From Hyphomicrobiales bacterium (GTDB taxonomy: Bacteria; Pseudomonadota; Alphaproteobacteria; Rhodobacterales; Rhodobacteraceae), in assembly GCA_003558415.1 (NCBI GenBank), contig PWLT01000042.1, positions 1-6,813 on the forward strand: a DNA stretch of 6,813 nucleotides, read 5' to 3'. A program made the position numbers and the translations under genes. Below the pieces are notes generated by a model that was not told where the DNA came from, searched no databases, and saw only the letters and a list, made by a program, of their open reading frames with translations. Positions 1 through 5,629 of this stretch are shown piece after piece; position 1 is the first letter of the stretch, and the number at the start of each line of letters is the position of its first letter.

Positions 1-1509
1 CTCGTCATCACCTGTTTTGTCGGGTTCGTGCTCTATCTGGGCCTGTCGAAATTCGGCGATATCCGGCTGGGCGCGGATGACGAGCCGGCGGAGTTTTCCT
101 ATTCCAGCTGGCTGGCGATGATCTTTTCTGCCGGTATGGGCGTGGGGCTGGTTTTCTGGGGCGTGGCCGAGCCCATGATGCATTTCAACGAGCCGCCCTT
201 GGGCAGCGACCTGCCGCGCACGGCCGATGCGGCGCAGACGGGGATGACCTATGCCTTCTTCCACTGGGGGCTGCACCAATGGGCCAATTTCGCCCTTGTC
301 GGGCTGGCCATCGCCTATGTGCGCTTTCGCCATCACAGCTTCGGCCTCATCAGCGAAACGCTCAGGCCGCTGCTTGGGGATCGGGCCGACGGCGGATGGG
401 GCAAGGCGATCGATATCCTCACGGTGGTCTCCACCGTCTTCGGCGTGGCGACGACGCTCGGCCTGGGGGCGCTGCAGATCAACAGCGGCGTCTCGCGCCT
501 GACGGGCATTCCCTTCGGCTTCCCCGCGCAATTCGCGATCCTCGCGGTGGTGGGCGCGCTGTTCATCCTCTCTGCGATGACATCGCTCGACAAGGGTCTG
601 CGGCTCTTGAGCAATCTCAACATGGTGCTGGCGGGCGCCCTGCTCATCGTCGTGCTGGCCTTCGGCCCCACTGCCTTCATCTTTGGGGTCATGACGCAGA
701 CGCTGGGCGAATACCTCGGCAACGTGGTGCAGATGAGCCTCGTGACATCGCCCTTTTCCGACGCCCGCTGGGTCGAGCAATGGACGATGTTCTACTGGGC
801 CTGGGGGTTGAGCTGGGCGCCCTTCGTGGGCAGCTTTATCGCCCGTATCTCCCGGGGGCGGACGATACGCGAATTCGTGCTCGGCGTGATGATCGTGCCG
901 GTGGCGCTGAGCATGCTGTGGTTTTCGGTCTTCGGCGGCGCGGCCATCCGCTTTGAAATCTTCACCGATGCCGGCATTGCCGACGCCGTGGTCCAGGAGG
1001 TTCCCTCCGGCCTGTTCGTCATGCTTGATCAGCTTCCGTTCAGCGGCCTGCTGACAGCCGCGGCAATCGTGCTGGTCTGTCTGTTCCTGATCACTTCGGC
1101 CGATGCGGCGACTTTCGTGCTGGGCATGTTCACCTCGAAAGGGGTGCTCAATCCCACGACCACGGTGCGCGTGCTCTGGGCCGGCCTGCAGCTGATGATG
1201 GTGGTGGTTCTGCTGCTGACGGGCGGGCTCGAGAGTTTGCAGACGGTGTCGATCATCGCGGCCTTTCCCTTCATGCTCCTGATGATCCTCATCGCGGTGT
1301 CGCTCTATCGGGATCTATCGCTTGAACTCGCGCTCAAGGCCGAGACCGACCGCCTGTTGACGACGCGCATTGAACGTCTGCTCCTGCGCGAGGCGGAGCG
1401 CGAAGCCGCAAGGGAAGCCGAGGAGGAGACCCATCCGAACGCACCGGACGTCCCACCATCCGTTGCAGCCGGGGAGGCCGAGGACCAGCTGACCGCCGGC
1501 GACCCGTGA
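1..1509 (+). CDS. BCCT family transporter (betaine/choline/carnitine type), 5' end cut by window
   Basis: Inner-membrane secondary transporter that imports a trimethylammonium-type solute such as glycine betaine or choline, usually driven by sodium or protons. The frame is open from base 1, so the GTG at 28 is probably not the start; about 60-80 N-terminal residues seem to be missing. Numbering from the first visible codon, I see the TM3 motif GMGVGLVFWGVAEPM (45-59), the TM4 motif HWGLHQW (88-94) and the TM8 signature WTMFYWAWGLSWAPFVG (261-277) followed by FIARISRGRTIREF. LITSADAAT (363-371) has T365 and S366 where BetP has its Na2-site Thr/Ser pair, which suggests sodium coupling (inference from the family). 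Two positions of the BetP aromatic substrate box differ: F97 for Tyr and G269 for Trp. The last 62 residues form a charged cytoplasmic tail with an Arg/Glu-rich helix. Family is certain; substrate is not. Confidence 0.95.
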   Translation, partial: LVITCFVGFVLYLGLSKFGDIRLGADDEPAEFSYSSWLAMIFSAGMGVGLVFWGVAEPMMHFNEPPLGSDLPRTADAAQTGMTYAFFHWGLHQWANFALVGLAIAYVRFRHHSFGLISETLRPLLGDRADGGWGKAIDILTVVSTVFGVATTLGLGALQINSGVSRLTGIPFGFPAQFAILAVVGALFILSAMTSLDKGLRLLSNLNMVLAGALLIVVLAFGPTAFIFGVMTQTLGEYLGNVVQMSLVTSPFSDARWVEQWTMFYWAWGLSWAPFVGSFIARISRGRTIREFVLGVMIVPVALSMLWFSVFGGAAIRFEIFTDAGIADAVVQEVPSGLFVMLDQLPFSGLLTAAAIVLVCLFLITSADAATFVLGMFTSKGVLNPTTTVRVLWAGLQLMMVVVLLLTGGLESLQTVSIIAAFPFMLLMILIAVSLYRDLSLELALKAETDRLLTTRIERLLLREAEREAAREAEEETHPNAPDVPPSVAAGEAEDQLTAGDP

Positions 1510-1552
1510 TCTGCGCACCAGCGGCGGGTCAGGCATGTTCGCCGCACGGGTC
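1501..1552. terminator. Inverted repeats at the end of the BCCT gene, possible terminator
   Basis: GACCCGTG (1501-1508) is the exact reverse complement of CACGGGTC (1545-1552). A second pair, GCGGCG (1521-1526) and CGCCGC (1540-1545), lies inside it, sharing one base. The outer arm overlaps the last codons and TGA of the transporter gene. No T-run follows, so this is at best a weak or Rho-assisted terminator. Short GC-rich inverted repeats arise easily by chance here. Confidence 0.25.
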
Positions 1553-1701
1553 GCGGGATCGAGACGCCAAGCAGCGGCGATAACGGCGATACCGACATCG
1601 CGCTTCGGCGGAAAAAGGCGCCCCAAACGACGCTCAAGCGCGCAGGCGACCCTTACCTCGGATCCGGAACAGGAATTCCAACGGTCGTGGCTCCACCCTT
1701 C

Positions 1702-1718
1702 CTGCCCGACACGGGCAG
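1702..1718. repeat. Perfect 7-bp hairpin with 3-base loop
   Basis: CTGCCCG (1702-1708) pairs exactly with CGGGCAG (1712-1718) around the loop ACA. It lies about 200 bases beyond the BCCT stop. There is no T-run directly after it on either strand, so it is not a standard intrinsic terminator. It could be part of a structured transcript. Confidence 0.35.
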
Positions 1719-1787
1719 AACGAACGGTAAGTTGCTCTTTACCTCAAGAAAGCACAATTCGCCGGGCTTGTTGAAGGCGGTGGAATA

Positions 1788-1807
1788 AGGGGCCGGAACT
1801 TGCCCCT
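1788..1807. repeat. 6-bp hairpin just upstream of a promoter-like sequence
   Basis: AGGGGC (1788-1793) pairs with GCCCCT (1802-1807) around an 8-base loop. It ends three bases before the candidate -35 box at 1811. It could be the end of an upstream transcript or a protein-binding site, but this length can also arise by chance. Confidence 0.25.
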
Positions 1808-1810
1808 GCG

Positions 1811-1839
1811 TTGACAGGCCCGACCCTGGAAGCTACGGT
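1811..1839 (+). promoter_or_regulatory. Candidate sigma70-type promoter pointing towards the ABC exporter
   Basis: A consensus -35 box TTGACA (1811-1816) is followed, after exactly 17 bases, by TACGGT (1834-1839), which matches the -10 consensus at positions 1, 2 and 6. Transcription would begin near 1846 and give the exporter at 2113 a leader of roughly 270 bases, unless the product is a separate small RNA. The -35 is the best match I noticed in the window; the -10 is mediocre. Confidence 0.4.
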
Positions 1840-1859
1840 GAAAGGCTCTTTCGACCCAG

Positions 1860-2069
1860 TCAATGTACGGGTTTCCCAGCATTGGTGCAGTCGGGCATAC
1901 GCTCAATGATCTCAAGCATCTCCTGGATGCGACGCAAGGTGATCCGCAGCTGTGACGAGGGTATGGGCCATTCTGTCCGACGAGCGCGCCTTGTTTTTCC
2001 GCCTGCCGCTTCGCTCCCCGAGGCTCTTGCCGACGGCGTGTCGCCGTGCGAGTTTGCATTATCGGGCAT
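1860..2069 (-). CDS. Possible small hypothetical protein, 69 residues
   Basis: I do not recognise this protein. The case for it is a purine-rich Shine-Dalgarno-like sequence, GGAAGGGA (2080-2087 on the plus strand), ten bases ahead of an ATG, and a sensible two-part product. The N-terminal half is hydrophilic, rich in Ser, Gly and Ala and ending in a basic stretch (KTRRARR). The C-terminal half has a likely amphipathic helix (LRITLRRIQEMLEIIERM) and a short tail ending in GKPVH. The case against it: third codon positions are about 64% G+C by my count, which looks lower than in the neighbouring genes, I know no homologue, and the exporter's candidate promoter would read through it antisense. 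Its ATG lies 43 bases from the exporter's ATG, so the two would be divergent with overlapping control regions. It could equally be a chance ORF. Confidence 0.3.
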   Translation of the reverse strand: MPDNANSHGDTPSARASGSEAAGGKTRRARRTEWPIPSSQLRITLRRIQEMLEIIERMPDCTNAGKPVH

Positions 2070-2079
2070 TTGGCCGGTT

Positions 2080-2087
2080 TCCCTTCC
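2080..2087 (-). promoter_or_regulatory. Possible ribosome binding site for the 69-residue ORF
   Basis: Read on the minus strand, GGAAGGGA lies ten bases before the ATG at 2069. The spacing is at the long end of normal. It is the main reason to prefer that ATG over starts further upstream in the same frame. Confidence 0.3.
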
Positions 2088-2112
2088 AAGAGAGGCTGTC
2101 TGAGCCGTTTTG

Positions 2113-3930
2113 ATGCTTGATCTGACTACCCTGAAAAAGGCCTGGGCGCTCCTGGATGCGCGCGAGCGACGCAATGCGCTAAGAGTGCTCGCCGTGGCGG
2201 CGGTATCGGCCTTTGCCACGACGGCGATGGTCGGATCGGTGATGCCGTTCCTGTCGGTGCTCTCCGAGCCCTCACGGATTCAGGACGTGCCCCAGCTCGC
2301 CTGGGCGTATGAGCGGTTCGGTTTCGCCTCGCCTTACGGGTTTCTTGTTGCGCTGGGAATGGGCGCGCTTGTCGTCATTGTGCTGGCAATAGCGATTCAG
2401 GTGCTCAAGGTCTACGCGGTGGCACGCTTTGCCATGATGCGGGTGCACTCGATCAGCCACCGGCTTCTGGCGCGCTATCTGGGCCAGCCTTACGAGTATT
2501 TCCTTGATCACCATTCCGGCGAGATGGGCACCCGTGTGCTCGCCGAGGCGCAGGAAGTGGTCCATCAGTTTCTCAAGCCGATGGCCGAACTGATCACGGC
2601 AACGCTCACCGTCGCAGCGCTGGTCGGGTTCCTGTTCTGGGTGGAACCGCTCGTCTCGCTCGCCGCTTTCGGGATCTTCGGCGGGGTATACGGCGCCACC
2701 TATGCGCTGAGCCGGATGCAGTTGCTCCGGCTGGGGCAGGCGCGCGCCGCGGCCAATGCCGAGCGGTACCGCATCGCCACCGAGGCGCTTGGCGGCGTCA
2801 AGGACATCAAGCTCCTGGGGCGCGAGCGCGCCTATGTCGACCGTTTCCAGGGCCCGTCGCAGCGCATGGCGGATGCGCAGACGCGCGCCGAGGTGCTTTC
2901 GCATGTCCCGTCGCATGTCATCCAGGGGATCGCCTTCGGTGGGGTGGTGGTGCTGTGTCTTGCGCTGCTGGAGCCGGGCGCCTTAGCCGACGGCACCGGG
3001 CTGGGTACGATCCTTCCCGTTCTCGGGGTCTTCGCCTTTGCAGGGCAACGGATGATGCCCGAGCTCGGCAAGCTCTATGGGTCCGCCGCGCGGATCCAGG
3101 CGGGCAAGGCGGCGGTGGACATCGTTCATGCCGACCTGGTCGGCCAGCCTGCGGCGCTGCCCCGGCACATGCCGGATGCCCTCGGGCTTCGCGAGGCGTT
3201 GCAGCTCGACGGTGTCTCCTATCGCTATCCGAAGGCTGATCACGCCGGGCTCACCGACATCGCCCTCACCATCCGGGCCGGCGAAAAGATCGGCGTCGTC
3301 GGCGGCACCGGCGCGGGCAAGACGACACTGGCCGATATCATCCTCGGCCTTCTGCGCCCGCATTCAGGACGGCTGATTGCCGATGGCACGACCGTGTTGG
3401 ATACCAATCTGCGCGCCTGGCAGCAGAGCGTGGGCTATGTGCCGCAGGACATCTTCCTCACCGATGCCAGCGTCGCCGAGAACATTGCGCTCGGCATTGC
3501 GCAAGACGAGATCGACGCCGCCCGCGTCACCCGTGCTGCCCGTATCGCCAGTATCGACCGATTCATCCGCGAGGAGTTGCCCGAGGGTTACGACACGAAA
3601 GTGGGCGAGCGCGGCGTGCGCCTGTCGGGCGGGCAGCGCCAGCGCATCGGGATCGCCCGCGCGCTCTATCACGATGCTGATCTGATCGTCTTCGACGAGG
3701 CCACTTCCGCGCTCGACAACCTGACCGAGCAGGAGGTTATGGAAGCCATCGACGCGCTGCCGGGTGACAAGACCGTGGTGATGATTGCGCACCGCTTGAG
3801 CACGGTGAAGCGCTGCGAGCGGATCGTGGTGATGGAGGCAGGGCGCATTGTGGGGTGTGACGGGTGGGAGGCGTTGATGCAAAGCAACCCCAGTTTCCAG
3901 AAGATCGCGAAGCTGAGCGAGGTGGCGTGA
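2113..3930 (+). CDS. ABC exporter half-transporter (fused membrane and ATPase domains, PglK/MsbA-like)
   Basis: A 605-residue inner-membrane ABC exporter subunit, expected to work as a homodimer that flips or exports a lipid, lipid-linked glycan or other hydrophobic substrate using ATP. The first ~335 residues are the membrane domain, with hydrophobic segments near 23-48, 75-103, 155-200 and 275-310. The ATPase domain has Walker A GGTGAGKTT (397-405), the Q-loop at Q445, the ABC signature LSGGQRQR (504-511), the Walker B end DE (528-529) and the switch His at H560 in IAHRLST; all catalytic motifs are intact. The N-terminus (LLDARERRNALRVL, then VGSVMPFLSVL) resembles exporters of the PglK/HepA type, a judgement from memory. 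An in-frame TGA at 2101 limits the start to TTG 2110 or ATG 2113; I chose ATG. The only purine-rich site, AAGAGAGG (2088-2095), is 17 bases away, so translation initiation looks weak. No glycan or lipid genes adjoin it, so the substrate is unknown. Confidence 0.95.
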   Translation: MLDLTTLKKAWALLDARERRNALRVLAVAAVSAFATTAMVGSVMPFLSVLSEPSRIQDVPQLAWAYERFGFASPYGFLVALGMGALVVIVLAIAIQVLKVYAVARFAMMRVHSISHRLLARYLGQPYEYFLDHHSGEMGTRVLAEAQEVVHQFLKPMAELITATLTVAALVGFLFWVEPLVSLAAFGIFGGVYGATYALSRMQLLRLGQARAAANAERYRIATEALGGVKDIKLLGRERAYVDRFQGPSQRMADAQTRAEVLSHVPSHVIQGIAFGGVVVLCLALLEPGALADGTGLGTILPVLGVFAFAGQRMMPELGKLYGSAARIQAGKAAVDIVHADLVGQPAALPRHMPDALGLREALQLDGVSYRYPKADHAGLTDIALTIRAGEKIGVVGGTGAGKTTLADIILGLLRPHSGRLIADGTTVLDTNLRAWQQSVGYVPQDIFLTDASVAENIALGIAQDEIDAARVTRAARIASIDRFIREELPEGYDTKVGERGVRLSGGQRQRIGIARALYHDADLIVFDEATSALDNLTEQEVMEAIDALPGDKTVVMIAHRLSTVKRCERIVVMEAGRIVGCDGWEALMQSNPSFQKIAKLSEVA

Positions 3931-4002
3931 ACACCCTGCAGTTCTTTGGAAAAATGAATCGTCGGATTCCCAACGGGGTCTGCTGGTAATCATGCGCTCC
4001 GT

Positions 4003-4025
4003 CCCGGGGCCGCTCGCGGCCCGGG
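4003..4025. terminator. GC-rich hairpin in the convergent gap (first of two)
   Basis: CCCGGGGCCG pairs with CGGCCCGGG, with one bulged G and a loop of about four bases. It lies 72 bases after the exporter stop and 76 bases beyond the bmt stop on the other strand. There is no T-run on either side. Position between two convergent genes suggests a role in two-way termination. Confidence 0.45.
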
Positions 4026-4026
4026 T

Positions 4027-4057
4027 ATGCGCCCGCCCGTCCCCCCGGCGGGCGCAT
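4027..4057. terminator. Perfect 11-bp inverted repeat in the convergent gap (second of two)
   Basis: ATGCGCCCGCC (4027-4037) is the exact reverse complement of GGCGGGCGCAT (4047-4057), with a 9-base C-rich loop. It is the longest perfect stem I found in the window and sits directly beside the first hairpin. It lacks a U-tract, so either it terminates poorly in the textbook sense or acts with Rho or as an RNA 3'-end stabiliser. It is symmetric and could serve both the exporter (+) and bmt (-). Confidence 0.55.
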
Positions 4058-4101
4058 GCCCTCTGTCAGGGTCTGGACGAGTCCGATCAAACGCGACCGC
4101 T

Positions 4102-5118
4102 CTAACGCTGGCGTCGCCCGCGCCGGCGCTCCCGCGGCGCTGGCGCATCGTCGCCGGTTCCGTCAGAGGGAGAGGACAACGCCCCGAGCGCAGCGGTGAT
4201 CGCCTCCAGTGCCGGGCGGGGGCCGGGCGGGCGTTCCTCTAGCGCCGCGCGCATGGCGCGCAGGTGCTCGGGCATGGTCCCGCAGCAGCCGCCGATGATG
4301 CGCGCGCCGCAGTCGCGGGCGAGCACCGCGTAATCGGCCATCAATGCCGGCGTGCCGTCATAGTGGATATGCCCCTCCACATATTTGGGAATGCCCGCAT
4401 TGCCCTTGGCGATCAGTGGGCGTTCGGTGCCTTGCGCGGCGAAGCCCAGCACCGTGCGCAGCAGATCCGAGGCCCCGACGCCGCAATTGGCACCGAAAGC
4501 CAGCGGCGGATGATCGAGCTTATCGACCAGCGCCACCATATCGGCCGAGGTCACGCCCATCATGGTGCGCCCCGCGGTGTCGAAGCTCATGGTCCCGCAC
4601 CAGGGCATCTCGGCCAGCGCCGCCGCCTCGGCCGCGGCGCGGAATTCCTCGGAGGAGGAAATCGTCTCCACCCACAGAACGTCGGCGCCGCCCTCCTTGA
4701 GCGCCTCCGCCTGTTCGTGGAAGATCTCCACGGCAAGCTCGCGGGTCAGCGAACCCATCGGCGCCATGATCTCGCCCGTGGGCCCCATCGAGCCCGCCAC
4801 CACGACAGGCCGCCCGGCCTGATCGGCCATATCGCGGCCGATCTCCACCCCGGCCAGGTTGAGCTCGCGCACCCGCCGCTGCGCGCCGTGCAGCTTGAGC
4901 CGTGCCGCATTGGCGCCGAAAGTGTTGGTCAGGAACAGATCGCTGCCCGCCTCGATCGCGCCGCCATAGAGCGCGCGAATCTTCCCGGGCGCTTCGACAT
5001 TCCACAATTCGGGCGCCTCACCGGCGGCGAGCCCCATGTTGAACAGATTCGTCCCCGTCGCGCCGTCGGCCAGCAGCCAGTCGCGCGCGGCGAGCAGATC
5101 GGACAGGGCGTTCTTCAT
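4102..5118 (-). CDS. bmt: Betaine-homocysteine S-methyltransferase (Bmt), zinc-dependent
   Basis: A 338-residue cytoplasmic enzyme of the homocysteine S-methyltransferase (Pfam S-methyl_trans) family. It is expected to move a methyl group from glycine betaine to homocysteine, giving methionine and dimethylglycine. The three zinc-binding cysteines are present: C212 in GANCG and C278-C279 in GGCCGT. The N-terminal homocysteine-site motif DGATGTN begins at D18, and E151 (WVETIS) matches the family's active-site Glu. The C-terminus is an Ala/Pro-rich linker ending in a basic tail (RERRRGRRQR), outside the catalytic barrel. The start is the ATG just before the conserved LLADGATGT; its ribosome binding site is weak (GAGAA). 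The gene lies 88 bases downstream of the zeta gene on the same strand, with no clear promoter or riboswitch between, so the two may be co-transcribed. The betaine donor is inferred from similarity to alphaproteobacterial Bmt; S-methylmethionine or DMSP as donor cannot be excluded. Confidence 0.92.
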   Translation of the reverse strand: MKNALSDLLAARDWLLADGATGTNLFNMGLAAGEAPELWNVEAPGKIRALYGGAIEAGSDLFLTNTFGANAARLKLHGAQRRVRELNLAGVEIGRDMADQAGRPVVVAGSMGPTGEIMAPMGSLTRELAVEIFHEQAEALKEGGADVLWVETISSSEEFRAAAEAAALAEMPWCGTMSFDTAGRTMMGVTSADMVALVDKLDHPPLAFGANCGVGASDLLRTVLGFAAQGTERPLIAKGNAGIPKYVEGHIHYDGTPALMADYAVLARDCGARIIGGCCGTMPEHLRAMRAALEERPPGPRPALEAITAALGALSSPSDGTGDDAPAPRERRRGRRQR

Positions 5119-5206
5119 AGCGCGTTCTCGCTTCGGGTACGCCGGGCACGTGGATCGTCGAGCTTCTCCCGGCTCCAGTGGCGGTGCGCGTGAGGTGGCG
5201 GTTGGG

Positions 5207-5521
5207 TCAGCCCTGCTCGGCCAGTTCCGCCTTGGCCTCGGCCAGCAGTTCCTCCATCTTGGCGCGGATCGTGGCCTCGTCGGCGCGATGGCCCAGATCG
5301 GCGGCGATCTTGCGGAACACGTCCTCGTGCCCGGCCTCCTCGAAATCCGCGCGGATCACCTCCATGGCGTAATCCTCGGCCGCATCGCCGGTCTTGCCCA
5401 GCAAGGACGCCGCCCAAAGCCCCAGCCGCTTGTTGCGCCGCGCGACCGCCTTGAACTGCATCTCGGCGTCATGGGCGAACTTGGACTCGAATGCGCGCTG
5501 GCGTTCCTGGAAAGTGCTCAT
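5207..5521 (-). CDS. F1-ATPase zeta subunit (inhibitor), DUF1476 family
   Basis: A 104-residue soluble, almost wholly helical protein. The family is the alphaproteobacterial zeta subunit, first described in Paracoccus denitrificans, which blocks ATP hydrolysis by inserting its N-terminal helix into the F1 catalytic interface. Diagnostic features are the short N-terminal inhibitory segment (MSTFQERQRAFESKFAHD), the conserved RRNKRLGLWAASLLG (28-42), VIRADFEEAGHEDVFRK (55-71) and a charged C-terminal helix. Length is that of the family. The ATG at 5521 is fixed by GGAGG five bases upstream; the frame stays open further upstream but without family similarity. It lies apart from any atp genes, between a membrane protein and bmt. 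Whether this version is a strong inhibitor cannot be judged from sequence, since potency differs among species. Confidence 0.93.
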   Translation of the reverse strand: MSTFQERQRAFESKFAHDAEMQFKAVARRNKRLGLWAASLLGKTGDAAEDYAMEVIRADFEEAGHEDVFRKIAADLGHRADEATIRAKMEELLAEAKAELAEQG

Positions 5522-5526
5522 CGGGG

Positions 5527-5531
5527 CCTCC
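5527..5531 (-). promoter_or_regulatory. Ribosome binding site that fixes the zeta start
   Basis: Read on the minus strand, GGAGG sits five bases before the ATG at 5521. It selects this start over the in-frame upstream extension to about 5587. Confidence 0.75.
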
Positions 5532-5558
5532 GGGCTAAGGGGTTCGGGATTTGCCACA

Positions 5559-5587
5559 CATATGACGGCGCGGGCGCGCTCCCGCAA
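5559..5587 (-). promoter_or_regulatory. Candidate promoter for the zeta gene
   Basis: Read on the minus strand, TTGCGG (5582-5587) and CATATG (5559-5564) are separated by 17 bases. Each box matches the sigma70 consensus at only three of six positions. Transcription would start near 5552, giving a leader of about 30 bases. The position is sensible but the match is weak. Confidence 0.28.
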
Positions 5588-5604
5588 GCCCCGGCGACGG
5601 GGGC
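5588..5604 (-). terminator. Short GC hairpin after the DUF2189 gene
   Basis: GCCCC (5588-5592) pairs with GGGGC (5600-5604). It begins 26 bases past the stop of the membrane protein gene and abuts the candidate zeta promoter. There is no T-run, and such a short stem in GC-rich DNA is weak evidence. Confidence 0.2.
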
Positions 5605-5629
5605 CGCGATCACGCGCGCGCGTTGCGGC

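Larger units (their letters stand above)
1510..2112. other. Gene-poor region of about 600 bases between the BCCT and ABC exporter genes
   Basis: No reading frame here resembles a known protein, and base composition is less extreme than in the flanking genes. It holds hairpins at 1702-1718, 1788-1807 and 2033-2047 (ACGGCG/CGCCGT with a 3-base loop). It also holds a sigma70-like promoter at 1811-1839 (+) and a possible 69-residue ORF on the minus strand (1860-2069). A 30-codon plus-strand ORF (1863-1955) follows the promoter but lacks a ribosome binding site. An in-frame TGA at 2101 shows the exporter does not extend upstream. The region could be the exporter's long leader, an unannotated small RNA locus, or decayed sequence. 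Confidence 0.6.

Noticed and set aside
279..956. 225-codon plus-strand ORF overlapping the BCCT gene
   Set aside because: It is a frame-shifted reading of the transporter, Arg/Gly/Ala-rich, with no membrane segments or motifs.
1535..1774. 79-codon plus-strand ORF after the BCCT gene
   Set aside because: No ribosome binding site or family similarity; Arg/Ser-rich composition typical of non-coding GC-rich DNA.
2033..2047. 6-bp hairpin ACGGCG/CGCCGT as an operator of the exporter
   Set aside because: Short symmetric GC stretches are common in such DNA, and it falls inside the possible small ORF, so I did not list it as a site.
1739..2089. 116-codon minus-strand ORF, considered as a transposase remnant
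   Set aside because: No DDE, HTH or other transposase motif, no terminal inverted repeats or target duplication found, and it overlaps the better supported 69-residue ORF in another frame.
2272..2916. 214-codon minus-strand ORF
   Set aside because: It lies within the membrane domain of the ABC exporter on the opposite strand; composition is shadow-like and there is no family match.
3364..3993. 209-codon minus-strand ORF
   Set aside because: Antisense to the intact ATPase domain of the exporter, with no recognisable motifs.
4264..5193. 309-codon plus-strand ORF
   Set aside because: Antisense to bmt, whose zinc and homocysteine motifs are unmistakable. The product is a His/Arg/Gly-rich shadow.
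5119..5206. Possible SAM or SAH riboswitch ahead of bmt
   Set aside because: A methionine-pathway gene makes this reasonable to look for, but the 88-base gap shows no conserved core or pairing pattern that I recognise from those classes.
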